The notes beneath the pieces are model-generated. The model was not told the origin of the DNA. It made no database searches and worked only from the letters and a program-made list of their open reading frames with translations. From Enterococcus thailandicus (GTDB lineage: Bacteria > Bacillota > Bacilli > Lactobacillales > Enterococcaceae): a stretch of 64,000 nt of DNA. Location of the stretch: NCBI RefSeq assembly GCF_001886265.1, contig NZ_JXLE01000001.1, positions 1 through 64,000 of the forward strand. The letters are read 5' to 3'. This document shows, one piece after another, positions 54,844-63,866 of the stretch; the first letter of the stretch is position 1; each line of letters starts with the position of its first letter. A program made the translations under genes and the position numbers.

Positions 54844-55923
54844 TTGGATAAAAAGGAAGAAGAATTATTAATCAAATTAACATCTGCTAAAGGTGTACCT
54901 GGAAATGAAGAAGAAGTGCGCGAAGTTTTCAAAGAGTATGCGCAATCATTTGCGGATGATATTTTCTTTGATGGGTTAGGAAGCGTCATTGCAAAGCATG
55001 GTGCTGGCGGCGGACCAAAAGTTTTTATTTCTGGTCACATGGATGAAGTCGGTTTCATGGTTACAAAAATTACAGAAAAAGGTTTCTTAGAATTTCAAAC
55101 ACTTGGTGGCTGGTGGGGACAAGTAATGCTTGCACAACAAGTTGAAATCAAAACACAAGCGGGGGATGTGATCCATGGTGTGATTGGTTCAAAACCGCCT
55201 CACGTTTTAACGCCCGCAGTTAGAAATAAACCATATGATATCAAGGACATGTTTATTGATATTGGTGCAACGAGTGACAAGGAAGCTAAAGAGTGGGGCA
55301 TTCGACCTGGAGATATGGTTACGCCTTATATTGAATATAAACGATTAAATGGTGGCAAATTTTTATTAGCCAAAGCTTGGGACAATCGAATTGGAACAGC
55401 CGTTTCTTTACGAGTTTTAGAAAACTTAGCCAAAGAAGGTCATCCGAATGTTTTATTTGCAGGTAGTGATGTTCAAGAAGAAGTTGGCTTACGTGGTGCA
55501 CGAACAAGTACCCATTTGGTAAATCCAGATATTGCTTTTGCATTAGACACGGGAACAGCCGGTGATACACCAGGAATGACACCAAAAGAAGCAGATTCTG
55601 TTTTAGGAAAAGGTCCACAAATCTTGATTTTTGACGCTTCAATGATTCCGCATAAAAAATTATTGAACTTTGTGATTGATGTAGCAGAAGAACTGGAGAT
55701 TCCTTTCCAATATACAGTCATTACTGGTGGAGGAACAGATGCAGGTCAAATGCATTTAACAAGAGATGGTGTTCCTTCAGTTGCAATCACTGTTCCGGTT
55801 CGTTACTTACATTCACATACATCGGTTATTCATGAAGATGACTATTTAAATACAGTCAAATTGGTGACGGAGTTAGTAAAACGTCTAGACCATGAAACTG
55901 TTGAAAAGATTCGGAGCTATTAA
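54844..55923 (+). CDS. pepA: M42-family glutamyl aminopeptidase
   Basis: The 359-aa metallopeptidase starts at TTG behind GAGGGA. Metal and catalytic residues are in GHMDEVGFMV (about 66), KAWDNRIGTA (Asp about 180), VQEEVGLRGAR (general-base Glu about 213) and the His in YLHSHTSVIH. The enzyme removes N-terminal Glu/Asp from peptides in lactic acid bacteria. An extended -10 (TGGTATAAT, 54802-54810) precedes it. Confidence 0.92.
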   Translation: MDKKEEELLIKLTSAKGVPGNEEEVREVFKEYAQSFADDIFFDGLGSVIAKHGAGGGPKVFISGHMDEVGFMVTKITEKGFLEFQTLGGWWGQVMLAQQVEIKTQAGDVIHGVIGSKPPHVLTPAVRNKPYDIKDMFIDIGATSDKEAKEWGIRPGDMVTPYIEYKRLNGGKFLLAKAWDNRIGTAVSLRVLENLAKEGHPNVLFAGSDVQEEVGLRGARTSTHLVNPDIAFALDTGTAGDTPGMTPKEADSVLGKGPQILIFDASMIPHKKLLNFVIDVAEELEIPFQYTVITGGGTDAGQMHLTRDGVPSVAITVPVRYLHSHTSVIHEDDYLNTVKLVTELVKRLDHETVEKIRSY

Positions 55924-55926
55924 TTG

Positions 55927-56739
55927 ATGAATAAGACGGTAAGCATTTCAGATTATCGTGCGCAGGCGCGTACGGCGTTAAAGGAACAGTGGGGTATTAA
56001 TGCTGGGTTAATCTTTTTAGCTGGCTTGATCTCGGGCATCATTGAGATGATTTTTGGAAATATGACCTCTTTTGCTCCAGATAGCACGCAAGAAAATATT
56101 CTCAACTTTTTGCTAGATAACTTTTTACTATTTGCATTTACTTATTCGCTAGTGTACATTGCTTTATTTGTAATGCGTGGTGGGAAGGCAAAAATGAATC
56201 TATTGCTAGTTGTTTTTCAAAAGGAATATTTTGTGCCATTATTGCTGATCCATTTGTTGAACACTGTAGTGAATTGGTTGATTAATTCATTGGTGTTTTT
56301 ACCAGCAATCTTGATGTCTGGTGTTCGTTCATATGCCAGTTTGATTTTAAATTCATCTGGGACAGTGGCTGTCAGTGTGAGCGAGGGTGGTTTTCTTGAT
56401 TTTGGTGTCATTTTTGGCATGTTATTGTTACTTTTTATCTCAGTTATCTTGATGAACATTGTGGGTGGTTTATTTCAGTTTGCTGTTTGGGCAAAGTTTG
56501 ATTATCCAGAATTAACCGTAATGCAAGCACTTCGCTATGCTTGGTATTTGATGAAAGATCGTTGGTTCACTTATATTTTATTGCAGTTGTCATTTGTTGG
56601 CTGGTACATTTTAGGAGCGTTGGCTTTAGTCTTTGGTTTATTATGGGTTATTGCATATGTTAACGTGACTGCCGCTGGATTTTACGACCATGCAAGGAAT
56701 GAAAAAGGCGCACCTGCAGAATATTTTGCACAAGTGTAA
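55927..56739 (+). CDS. DUF975-family membrane protein
   Basis: The 270-aa protein starts with the family signature SISDYRAQARTALKEQW and has about six transmembrane segments, ending in a motif near AAGFYDHARNEKG. The function of DUF975 is unknown. CGGAG 10 nt upstream lies within the end of pepA, which it follows after 3 nt. Confidence 0.85.
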   Translation: MNKTVSISDYRAQARTALKEQWGINAGLIFLAGLISGIIEMIFGNMTSFAPDSTQENILNFLLDNFLLFAFTYSLVYIALFVMRGGKAKMNLLLVVFQKEYFVPLLLIHLLNTVVNWLINSLVFLPAILMSGVRSYASLILNSSGTVAVSVSEGGFLDFGVIFGMLLLLFISVILMNIVGGLFQFAVWAKFDYPELTVMQALRYAWYLMKDRWFTYILLQLSFVGWYILGALALVFGLLWVIAYVNVTAAGFYDHARNEKGAPAEYFAQV

Positions 56740-56801
56740 GCAGTTTATTCATCGAAAAGATTACTTTTGTGGTAGGATAAGTTTTTGAGGAGGAATGTAC
56801 G

Positions 56802-57542
56802 ATGAAATTAACGGTTTTAGGCTGTTTAGGTGCCTATCCTTATCAAAATCAAGGAACAACCGGTTATTTATTACAATCTGACAAGTTTCATTTACTAATT
56901 GATGCGGGAAGTGCAACGTTAGTTAAACTGGAGGAACATCTTGAACCACTGGATTTGGATGCGGTGATTTTGAGTCACTATCACCATGACCATATTGCGG
57001 ATTTAGGTGTGTTGCAGTACTATTGGCAACTTCATCCTGAAAAAGACCCAGAGGCAGTATTACCGATTTATGGTCATACGGAAGATGCTTTTCATTTTGC
57101 TGAATTAAGTATGCCCGGTGTCTCAGAAGGAATTGCTTATTATGAACCAGAAGAACTAAAAGTGGGGCCGTTTCTCATTACTTTTATGAAGACGATCCAT
57201 CCAGTTCCTTGCTATGCGATGCGAATCGTAGAAGAAGCTACTGGAAAAGTATTTGTGTTCACTGGTGACTCTGGTTATCTGGAAAGTTTTATTCCGTTTG
57301 CACGAGAAGCCGATTTATTTTTAGCAGACACTTATTTATTTGAAGGAAATGAACGCCATCGTGCGCATTTTACGTCAAAAGAGTCCGGTGAGTTGGCACA
57401 AGCTGCACAGGTGAAAAAACTTGTTTTGACGCATTTACCTCAATTTGGTGATTTGGAACAACTAAGAAACGAAGCACAAAAAGCTGCTGGTCCAGATGTG
57501 ATTGTTGAATTGGCAGCTGTCGATAAAGTATTTGAAATCTAG
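56802..57542 (+). CDS. MBL-fold metal-dependent hydrolase
   Basis: The 246-aa protein has the metallo-beta-lactamase motif SHYHHDHIADL (about 59), an Asp in FTGDSGYLE and a His in LTHLPQFGD. This subgroup is close to RNase Z-like and phosphodiesterase-like hydrolases (YhfI type); the substrate is unknown. GAGGAGG lies 7 nt upstream, and lplA follows after 10 nt. Confidence 0.88.
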   Translation: MKLTVLGCLGAYPYQNQGTTGYLLQSDKFHLLIDAGSATLVKLEEHLEPLDLDAVILSHYHHDHIADLGVLQYYWQLHPEKDPEAVLPIYGHTEDAFHFAELSMPGVSEGIAYYEPEELKVGPFLITFMKTIHPVPCYAMRIVEEATGKVFVFTGDSGYLESFIPFAREADLFLADTYLFEGNERHRAHFTSKESGELAQAAQVKKLVLTHLPQFGDLEQLRNEAQKAAGPDVIVELAAVDKVFEI

Positions 57543-57552
57543 GAGGACGACC

Positions 57553-58557
57553 ATGATTTTTGTACCGAATGAAAACCACGACCCAAGAGTAAATTTAGCA
57601 ATTGAACAATTTTTATTACAAGAAATGCCTTTAGATGAACCTATTCTACTTTTTTATATCAATGAGCCTTCGATTATTATCGGACGTAATCAAAATACGA
57701 TTGAAGAAATCAATCGTGACTATGTTGAAGAGCAAGGAATCCATGTGGTTCGCCGACTAAGTGGTGGCGGAGCTGTCTATCACGATCTTGGTAATTTGAA
57801 TTTCAGTTTTATCATGCCTGATGATGGAAATTCTTTCCGTGATTTTGCAAAAGTTACACAACCAATTATTCAAGCACTTCATGAATTAGGTGTTACAGGT
57901 GCCGAGTTAAAAGGTCGAAATGACTTAGTAATTGATGGAATGAAGTTTTCTGGGAATGCAATGTATGCGACAAGTGGCAGAATGTTTGCCCATGGGACAA
58001 TCATGTTCGATTCCGATATCAATGAAGTTGTTAATGCTTTGAAGGTGAAAAAAGACAAGATTGAATCAAAAGGGATCAAGTCTATTCGTTCACGTGTGAC
58101 AAATATCAAACCATTCTTGCCAGAAGATAAACAAGAGATGACAACGGAAGAGTTTCGTCAAGAAATCTTATTAAAAATCTTTGGTGTAGAATCAGAGGCT
58201 GATATTAAAGAATATCAATTAACTGAAGCTGATTGGGAAAAAATCAATCAAATTTCTGAAGATTATTACAGAAATTGGAATTGGAATTATGGAAAATCAC
58301 CTGATTTCAATTTTTCTCGTCAAAAACGTTTTCCAATTGGCTCGATTGAAGTTCATTTAGATGTTGCTGATGGATTGATCGACGATGCAAAAATTTATGG
58401 TGATTTCTTTGGTTTAGGAAATATCGCTGATGTTGAACAAGCGTTGATTGGTCAAAAATATGAAAAAGCTTCATTAGAGAAAACGGTCGATACAATCGAC
58501 GTTAAAAAATACTTTGGTGCAATCGAGTCGGAAGACTTACTGTCATTACTTTATTAA
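57553..58557 (+). CDS. lplA: lipoate-protein ligase
   Basis: ATG 57553 (MIFVPNENHD) follows AGGAGG by about 6 nt; upstream frames overlap the MBL gene. The 334-aa enzyme has RRLSGGGAVYHDLGNLNFSF (about 69-88) and KFSGNAMYATSGR with the catalytic Lys region, plus the C-terminal LplA accessory domain. It attaches scavenged lipoate to 2-oxoacid dehydrogenase or GcvH proteins. Confidence 0.94.
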   Translation: MIFVPNENHDPRVNLAIEQFLLQEMPLDEPILLFYINEPSIIIGRNQNTIEEINRDYVEEQGIHVVRRLSGGGAVYHDLGNLNFSFIMPDDGNSFRDFAKVTQPIIQALHELGVTGAELKGRNDLVIDGMKFSGNAMYATSGRMFAHGTIMFDSDINEVVNALKVKKDKIESKGIKSIRSRVTNIKPFLPEDKQEMTTEEFRQEILLKIFGVESEADIKEYQLTEADWEKINQISEDYYRNWNWNYGKSPDFNFSRQKRFPIGSIEVHLDVADGLIDDAKIYGDFFGLGNIADVEQALIGQKYEKASLEKTVDTIDVKKYFGAIESEDLLSLLY

Positions 58558-58579
58558 AAAGAGTGACCGATTAGTAACC

Positions 58580-58619
58580 AAAAAAGCTTCCGGGAAATTT
58601 TTCCGGAAGCTTTTTTAGT
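58580..58619. terminator. bidirectional terminator
   Basis: AAAAAAGCTTCCGG pairs with CCGGAAGCTTTTTT. It lies between convergent lplA and the kinase-like gene. Confidence 0.92.
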
Positions 58620-58622
58620 TTT

Positions 58623-60485
58623 TTAAATGCGAGAAAGTTGAATCGTAACACGATCAAAAATTTCATCTTTTTCTTGAGTTAATTTACCAGAATACTTATC
58701 AGTGACAAGCTTTATCATCATTAAATCAAAGTGTTCTTGACTATCTAATTCGGTCGTTATTCCACGGTCAAAAATATTTGTATCATAATGTGCATTGTGT
58801 TCACAATGAATAATGAAATCATCATCACTGACACGCATTGAAAGGAAAATTTTTCGCTGTAATGGGTTTTCAATTGCATGTGATTCTCTGAAAGAATGTT
58901 CCAAGATATGAATCAATAATTGGGTCAAGTCGTCATCGTGAACAAATAACGTTCCTGGAAGGTCGGCATTAAAATGAATTTCAATACTTTGCTTATTCGC
59001 AATTTCTTGATAACGTGCCAAAATCAAATTTGTCAATGAATGACCAGATAAAGAAGTCATAAGCTCAAAATTTTGTGCTTCATCAAGAAGTTCATTCAGA
59101 TAGTTTTCTGCTTGCTCTGGTTGACTAGTTTGCAACATTGCTTGAATTGTTGTCATTCGATCTAAAAAGTCTAAACGAAGTGTGCTGATTTCCTTCATAT
59201 GTGCACGTAAGGATTCATAATGCGCCTCAAGCAGCTCAGTTTTAGTTTTTAAAAAATTAGCTTCTCGAATATTTTGATCTACGGCATGGATATGTTCAGA
59301 AATACTATAAATGACAATTACTAGCAAAATAATCATATAAAGAATAGTTGACCAGTTGAGTGTGCTAGCGTAATTTCCTAGGGTGCTTTGGATAAACAAG
59401 TAGCAGTGGCTAATTGCAATCAGAATGATCCAAGGCGTACAGGAGACGAAAAAACGATTTCCATGATAGGCTTCACCAATACAGGCAAGGGAAGTCACCA
59501 GTGTACTGAAAACTCGAATGATACTAATCAATTGCATCATTTCAGGAAGCTCTTCTGGTGTGAAAAGAACATATAAAATGGGTAAGCAAGATAAGAAAAC
59601 TTGAATAAGACACCAGATTCCAAAAAGCCGTCGATAACGTTCCATGCGTAACGCATAATAAGAAATTAGGAACAATGCACTTAAAACGGTAAAAAGATGC
59701 GACAGAGTAGAATGAACGATTGGATCAAATAACAATCCACTCAAAATATCTTCAGACATTGCGCTAAAGCCGACGATTAATGCAAAACAGCTTAAAAAAA
59801 TCAATGAGAGATCCAGCCGTTGTTGTTTATACATAATATAGATTGCCATAATCAATGTTCCAACCGCTAATAGAATTGCGATAATCATAGTTAAAAACTG
59901 TGGTACTGATTTAGAGAAGATAAACGTGACCATTGAAGAGGCAGTGCCAATATAAACTTTTGGTGGGATCCCCGCAAAATTTATGTAAGGAGAGGCAACT
60001 TCAATTGATAATTTTTTTCCAACATAATTGTCAGGTAAATCAATGACTGCTAGTGATAACCCAGGATTTTTGGTATTTGCGTCACCTGTTCGTTCGTAAA
60101 GAATTTGTTGATCTAATCGAACTTTGATCCATTGATGATTTCCTTTCAACAAGATACTGGCTTGGTCAAGCTTTTTTGTTAAAGTGGTTTCCATCACGAA
60201 AGTTTCATTTTTTGAAACTTGGGGCACTTTTTCTAAATACTCACTGTTGTAGCGAGTCTCAGGATCATCCTTTGAATAAAAATTCCAAGCTTGTTGAATT
60301 TCTTTTGTTTCATCACTATCGACTGGAGAAAGGATAAAATAGAAGAAATAGCTAATGCCAAATAAAAATAACAAGGATAATGTTATTATAGAAAACCATT
60401 TCATTTTTGTTGAAAAAAAATCTTTTTTATTATATGCGTTATTTAAAGGAGTCATATGTAACGGTCCTTTCCAATTGGAGTACAT
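58623..60485 (-). CDS. membrane histidine-kinase-like protein with degenerate catalytic motifs
   Basis: The 620-aa protein may start instead at an internal Met (MTPLNNAYN, residue 11). It has a transmembrane helix (about 31-52), an extracellular jelly-roll-like sensor domain (about 60-180), seven transmembrane segments (about 190-400) and a GHKL-type cytoplasmic end related to AgrC/CitA kinases. The phosphoacceptor His is absent: LRLDFLDRM stands where RHDF.NH is usual. In the N-box the Asn residues read His (LLIHILEHSF), and the HG.GL ATP lid reads HFDLMM. It is therefore probably a pseudokinase or signal-binding receptor. No response regulator gene is adjacent; a SipW-like gene is divergent. 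Confidence 0.75.
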   Translation of the reverse strand: MYSNWKGPLHMTPLNNAYNKKDFFSTKMKWFSIITLSLLFLFGISYFFYFILSPVDSDETKEIQQAWNFYSKDDPETRYNSEYLEKVPQVSKNETFVMETTLTKKLDQASILLKGNHQWIKVRLDQQILYERTGDANTKNPGLSLAVIDLPDNYVGKKLSIEVASPYINFAGIPPKVYIGTASSMVTFIFSKSVPQFLTMIIAILLAVGTLIMAIYIMYKQQRLDLSLIFLSCFALIVGFSAMSEDILSGLLFDPIVHSTLSHLFTVLSALFLISYYALRMERYRRLFGIWCLIQVFLSCLPILYVLFTPEELPEMMQLISIIRVFSTLVTSLACIGEAYHGNRFFVSCTPWIILIAISHCYLFIQSTLGNYASTLNWSTILYMIILLVIVIYSISEHIHAVDQNIREANFLKTKTELLEAHYESLRAHMKEISTLRLDFLDRMTTIQAMLQTSQPEQAENYLNELLDEAQNFELMTSLSGHSLTNLILARYQEIANKQSIEIHFNADLPGTLFVHDDDLTQLLIHILEHSFRESHAIENPLQRKIFLSMRVSDDDFIIHCEHNAHYDTNIFDRGITTELDSQEHFDLMMIKLVTDKYSGKLTQEKDEIFDRVTIQLSRI

Positions 60486-60668
60486 TTAGGTTAAACTTTT
60501 TTTTATTTGTAGTCAATGCCTTTATAACACTTAATTAGCTATTTAATTAAGAAAATAAGGAGATTTTCCATTTTTAAATATCAGTTTTCTAATAAAAAAG
60601 AAATATAGATAAAAATTTGTGTTATTATATTGTTACTTTAGTAAATTAGGGGATTGAGGTGGAAAACG

Positions 60669-61181
60669 GTGCCTTTTAACAAAAAAATAACTCTTATTGG
60701 CTCGATTGTATTGATTCTATTTTTAGCCATTATCTTATGTATTGTTTTATTGCCACACTTGCTTGGCCTAACACCACAAATTGTTACTGATAAAGATATG
60801 GCTCCACTGTATTCAAACGGAAGTGTTGTTTATGTTCGACCACAAAAAGCGGAAGATATTTTAGTTGGTGACGTCATTACTTATTATGAAAATTCTGGTG
60901 AGCGAGTGAAAACCCGGCGTGTGGTCGCTGCAGGTGAGAACCAAGAATATTTTTATACGAAAGCAGATACGCAGACACAAGTTGAATCAGGCATGATAAA
61001 ACCACGAAGTGTAATTGGAAAACCAGTTTTTCAAATTCCCTATGTAGGTGCGCTACTGGCTAAAGATAGCTTTTCGAAAATGAATATCTTGTTTTGGGGT
61101 ATGGCATTTTGTTTAACTGCTGTCACGACGTGGAACACGGTAGATGAATTTCGGAAAAAGAAAAATTGTAGAATGATTTGA
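60669..61181 (+). CDS. SipW-type signal-peptidase-like protein lacking catalytic residues
   Basis: GTG 60669 is chosen because GAGGTGG lies 6 nt upstream. The 170-aa product has an N-terminal transmembrane helix (about 9-33), an S26-type domain and a C-terminal helix (about 137-153). Family landmarks are easy to follow: DMAPLYSNGSVVYV, LVGDVITYYE, YTKADTQ, VIGKPVFQIPYVG. The nucleophile Ser of SMEP is replaced by Asp (DMAP) and the His of THRI by Arg (TRRV). It is thus probably inactive as a peptidase. It is divergent from the degenerate kinase gene, 184 bp away. Confidence 0.75.
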   Translation: MPFNKKITLIGSIVLILFLAIILCIVLLPHLLGLTPQIVTDKDMAPLYSNGSVVYVRPQKAEDILVGDVITYYENSGERVKTRRVVAAGENQEYFYTKADTQTQVESGMIKPRSVIGKPVFQIPYVGALLAKDSFSKMNILFWGMAFCLTAVTTWNTVDEFRKKKNCRMI

Positions 61182-61191
61182 TCAAATACTT

Positions 61192-61222
61192 AGTTCGACA
61201 GAATTTCTGTCGAACTTTTTTT
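61192..61222 (+). terminator. Rho-independent terminator
   Basis: AGTTCGACAG pairs with CTGTCGAACT, followed by seven T. Confidence 0.9.
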
Positions 61223-61244
61223 GCTAAGAAAAACTTTTAGTAAC

Positions 61245-61273
61245 TTGTACAATAAATTTGTTCTAAGTATAAT
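61245..61273 (+). promoter_or_regulatory. sigma-A promoter of the O-methyltransferase gene
   Basis: TTGTAC and TATAAT are separated by 17 nt, 21 bp before the ATG at 61295. Confidence 0.8.
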
Positions 61274-61294
61274 GTTGGAAAGAGGAGGAGAAGT

Positions 61295-61990
61295 ATGCGC
61301 AATGAAATGATGCATCGTCCAGTTATAAAGGAAGAATTACTGGATTTTATGCGAACACAACAAAAAAAATTACCTGGTGAGCTAGGGCTTCTTGAAGAAG
61401 AGGCGCATGAGGCAGGAGTTCCTGTCATTCCTCATGAAACGGCACTCTTTTTGAAATTTTTCCTTGGTCAAATGAAACCAGAAAATATATTAGAAATTGG
61501 CGCTGCCATAGGCTTCTCGTCTAGCTTGATGGCAACTTCAATTAGTGAGGTAGGCCACGTTACAACGATTGATCGTTTTGATGTAATGATTGAAAAAGCG
61601 AAAAAAAATTATGAACGTCTTGGTTTAACAGATAAAGTAACGTTACTTGAAGGACAAGCAGCTGAAATTTTGCCAACATTGATAGGCCCATACGATTTTA
61701 TTTTTATGGATAGTGCGAAGTCAAAATATATTGAGTTCCTTCCAGAATGTTTGCGTTTATTAAGAAAAGGCGGGGTGCTGATGGTAGATGATATTTTTCA
61801 AGGCGGCACAATTTTATTACCAGATGAAGAAATTCCCAGAGGAAAACGAGCAATTCATCGTAAATTAAATGAATTTCTAAGAGTTGTCATGAATCATCCT
61901 GGACTAACATCAAGCATCTTGCCGTTGGGTGATGGCGTGATTATGATTACTAAAGAAGCTGATGATGTTTCATTAGCTGAAGTTCAATAA
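61295..61990 (+). CDS. SAM-dependent O-methyltransferase (YrrM-like)
   Basis: The 231-aa protein has the class I SAM motif ILEIGAAIGFSSSLM (about 65-79), TTIDRFDVMIEKAKKN, and DFIFMDSAKSKYIEF, characteristic of the catechol-O-methyltransferase-like family. Close relatives (TrmR/YrrM) modify the wobble uridine of tRNA by methylating 5-hydroxyuridine, so a tRNA role is possible. AGGAGGAG lies 6 nt upstream. Confidence 0.9.
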   Translation: MRNEMMHRPVIKEELLDFMRTQQKKLPGELGLLEEEAHEAGVPVIPHETALFLKFFLGQMKPENILEIGAAIGFSSSLMATSISEVGHVTTIDRFDVMIEKAKKNYERLGLTDKVTLLEGQAAEILPTLIGPYDFIFMDSAKSKYIEFLPECLRLLRKGGVLMVDDIFQGGTILLPDEEIPRGKRAIHRKLNEFLRVVMNHPGLTSSILPLGDGVIMITKEADDVSLAEVQ

Positions 61991-62045
61991 ACAATCAGAA
62001 CTAAGCAATCACTGATTCTAAAAAGAAAATAAAAATAGTTATCTG

Positions 62046-62074
62046 GCTGGGAAGGAGAGATCCCAGTCTTTTTT
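62046..62074 (+). terminator. Rho-independent terminator
   Basis: GGCTGGGA pairs with TCCCAGTC (one G-U), followed by six T. Confidence 0.8.
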
Positions 62075-62198
62075 GTGAAATTAATTTAGTAAATTGTCTA
62101 ATCTAAGCCTTCACAAAAAGATACGTAGAAAAAAAGCTTTTATTTTGAATTCTATGATTTTGTTGAAAACTTTTTGCAATTAAATAACTAAATTCTTA

Positions 62199-62227
62199 TT
62201 GACAGAATCTTTTTGTTTCTCTATAAT
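62199..62227 (+). promoter_or_regulatory. consensus promoter of tRNA-Arg
   Basis: Perfect TTGACA and TATAAT boxes are separated by 17 nt, 37 bp before the tRNA. Confidence 0.92.
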
Positions 62228-62264
62228 TACCTTGTTGCGCTAATTCATGTGATAAACATGTGAG

Positions 62265-62338
62265 GTCATAGTAGCTCAGCTGGATAGAGCATCCGCCTTC
62301 TAAGCGGACGGTCGGGGGTTCGAATCCCTCCTGTGACG
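62265..62338 (+). tRNA. tRNA-Arg(TCT)
   Basis: A 74-nt cloverleaf: acceptor GTCATAG/CTGTGAC, D-arm with GCTCAGCTGGATAGAGC, anticodon stem CCGCC/GGCGG-type arm with loop CTTCTAA (anticodon TCT, reading AGA), T-arm GGGGGTTCGAATCCCTC. CCA is not encoded. It has its own promoter and a terminator 5 nt downstream. Confidence 0.95.
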
Positions 62339-62342
62339 TATA

Positions 62343-62377
62343 AAAACCGTTAGAAACGTTTGTTTCTAACGGTTTTT
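62343..62377 (+). terminator. terminator of tRNA-Arg
   Basis: AAAACCGTTAGAAAC pairs with GTTTCTAACGGTTTT on a GTTT loop, followed by T. Confidence 0.92.
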
Positions 62378-62604
62378 TGTTTTTGTGTCAAACTTGTGGT
62401 AAAAGTTTTTACTCAGTTAAAGTTAGAAGCAGTTGGGTTAGCTAGATCTTTTAAATGCGTCTATTTGACACTTCAAAATAGATAGAATTTATCGAAAAAT
62501 AGTTCGTATCATCAACAAATAACTAGATGCATTTGAGAAAATAGATACAAAAATAATCCATTCAGCACCAGAAAAATTTATTATTAAAGTTAGGGAGAAA
62601 GCAT
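62378..62604. other. AT-rich gap downstream of tRNA-Arg
   Basis: No ORF of note. The stretch from 62400 to 62580 looks like decayed DNA without RBS-led frames, as is common beside tRNA genes. Confidence 0.4.
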
Positions 62605-63065
62605 ATGTTGACGCATAAAAAGCTGTACTGGATGATTACCCTAAAGTACTAGAAGTTTGGGGGAAATCAGTTAAAGAAACACATAACTTTTTATCACAAA
62701 AAGATTTTGTGTTTTATCAAGAAGCTATACCAAACTACTTGAATGCTGTTGAACTCTTGTTATGGTACGATGATGAACAGTTGCTAGGATTTAGTGGTAC
62801 ACAGGATGAAGAGTTAGCAATGCTATTTCTTAACCCAGAGTTTATGGGAAAAAAATATGGCAGTAAAATTTTAGTTTGGTTATTAGAAAATAAAAACATT
62901 CAAAAAATAGATGTCAACGCGCAAAATAAAAACGCTAAAGCATTTTATTTGAAACATGGATTTACAATTGATTCAGAGGACCAAATAGATGGTTTTGGGA
63001 AAAATTATCCCATCCTTCATTTAGTTAAGCAGAGCGAGAACGAGAAAGAAGGAGTAGACAAATGA
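62605..63065 (+). pseudogene. GNAT acetyltransferase gene with a frameshift near its start
   Basis: An ATG at 62605 with AGGGAG 8 nt upstream begins MLTHKK. The conserved GNAT N-terminus AVLDDYPKVLEVWGKSVKETHNFL then appears in the -1 frame, whose own upstream stop (TAA) is at 62616-62618. One extra A in the AAAAA at 62617-62621 would join them into about 153 aa. The rest is intact, with the acetyl-CoA site FMGKKYGSKILVWL and the C-terminal NKNAKAFYLKHGF. A GTG at 62709 could start a shortened 118-aa protein. It is probably inactivated, or an assembly error. Confidence 0.7.
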
Positions 63066-63613
63066 ACTATATCGCATTTTTTCGGGGAATCAATGTTGGA
63101 AGTAAAAATCGCATTAAGATGGCTGATTTAAGAGTATTATTTAGTGATTTAGGTTATCAAAATGTCAAAACGTATATTCAAAGTGGGAATGTCATTTTTG
63201 AGTCAAATAGACCAGAAACAATGATTATGTCTGAACTTGCCAGAGCATTTGTTGAACGATTTGGTTTTGAGAGCAAAATTGTTTTACGAACAGCTGAGGA
63301 ATTTGCAACTATCTTAGCTGAGTTTCCATTTACAGAAGCTGAAATCCAGAAAATGAATGATCATTTGCCAGAGGTCGAGCACGTGTATTTTTATCTCGGC
63401 AATCAAGAAATCGATGCGTCTGCTGTAGCAAAGCTGGCTGAAGAATTTGTAGGGCAAGACAAGGTTTTTGTTGGAAAAAGAGAAATTTATTTCTTGAGTG
63501 CGCAGAGTATTCGGAATTCTAAACTGGGAAATAAATTGACAAAACTCGATGATTCTTTTACTGTTCGCAATCGAAAAACCTTAAATAAAATCAGTGAATT
63601 ATTGACTAGCTGA
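63062..63613 (+). CDS. DUF1697 family protein
   Basis: The 183-aa protein has the family pattern YIAFFRGINVGSKNRIKMADLR and IQSGNVIFES at the N-terminus. Its function is unknown. The start overlaps the GNAT stop by ATGA, with AAGGAG about 8 nt upstream, so the two genes were once co-translated. Confidence 0.88.
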   Translation: MNYIAFFRGINVGSKNRIKMADLRVLFSDLGYQNVKTYIQSGNVIFESNRPETMIMSELARAFVERFGFESKIVLRTAEEFATILAEFPFTEAEIQKMNDHLPEVEHVYFYLGNQEIDASAVAKLAEEFVGQDKVFVGKREIYFLSAQSIRNSKLGNKLTKLDDSFTVRNRKTLNKISELLTS

Positions 63614-63663
63614 CTTTTTTGCGATAAAAAGCAAACAACTAAAGAAAAGAATAATTGAACACG

Positions 63664-63708
63664 ACAAGAGGCAGATCAAGAAGAGATTTTTTTGGTCTAC
63701 CTCTTGTT
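63664..63708 (+). terminator. terminator-like hairpin
   Basis: ACAAGAGGCAGA pairs with TCTACCTCTTGT across a long AT-rich loop. The following T-run is short. Confidence 0.6.
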
Positions 63709-63866
63709 CTATTTATTTTAATATATTTTCTCACGTTTTTTAGTTCAGTAGTAGCAAAGCTGGTTAATGATAACAGGACTTTGTGAATGTTCTTACTTTT
63801 AGACTAAAATTATGCTATCCTAATGATTGTGTATTTAAGAAATTTTCATGAAAAGGAGTTTGTAGG

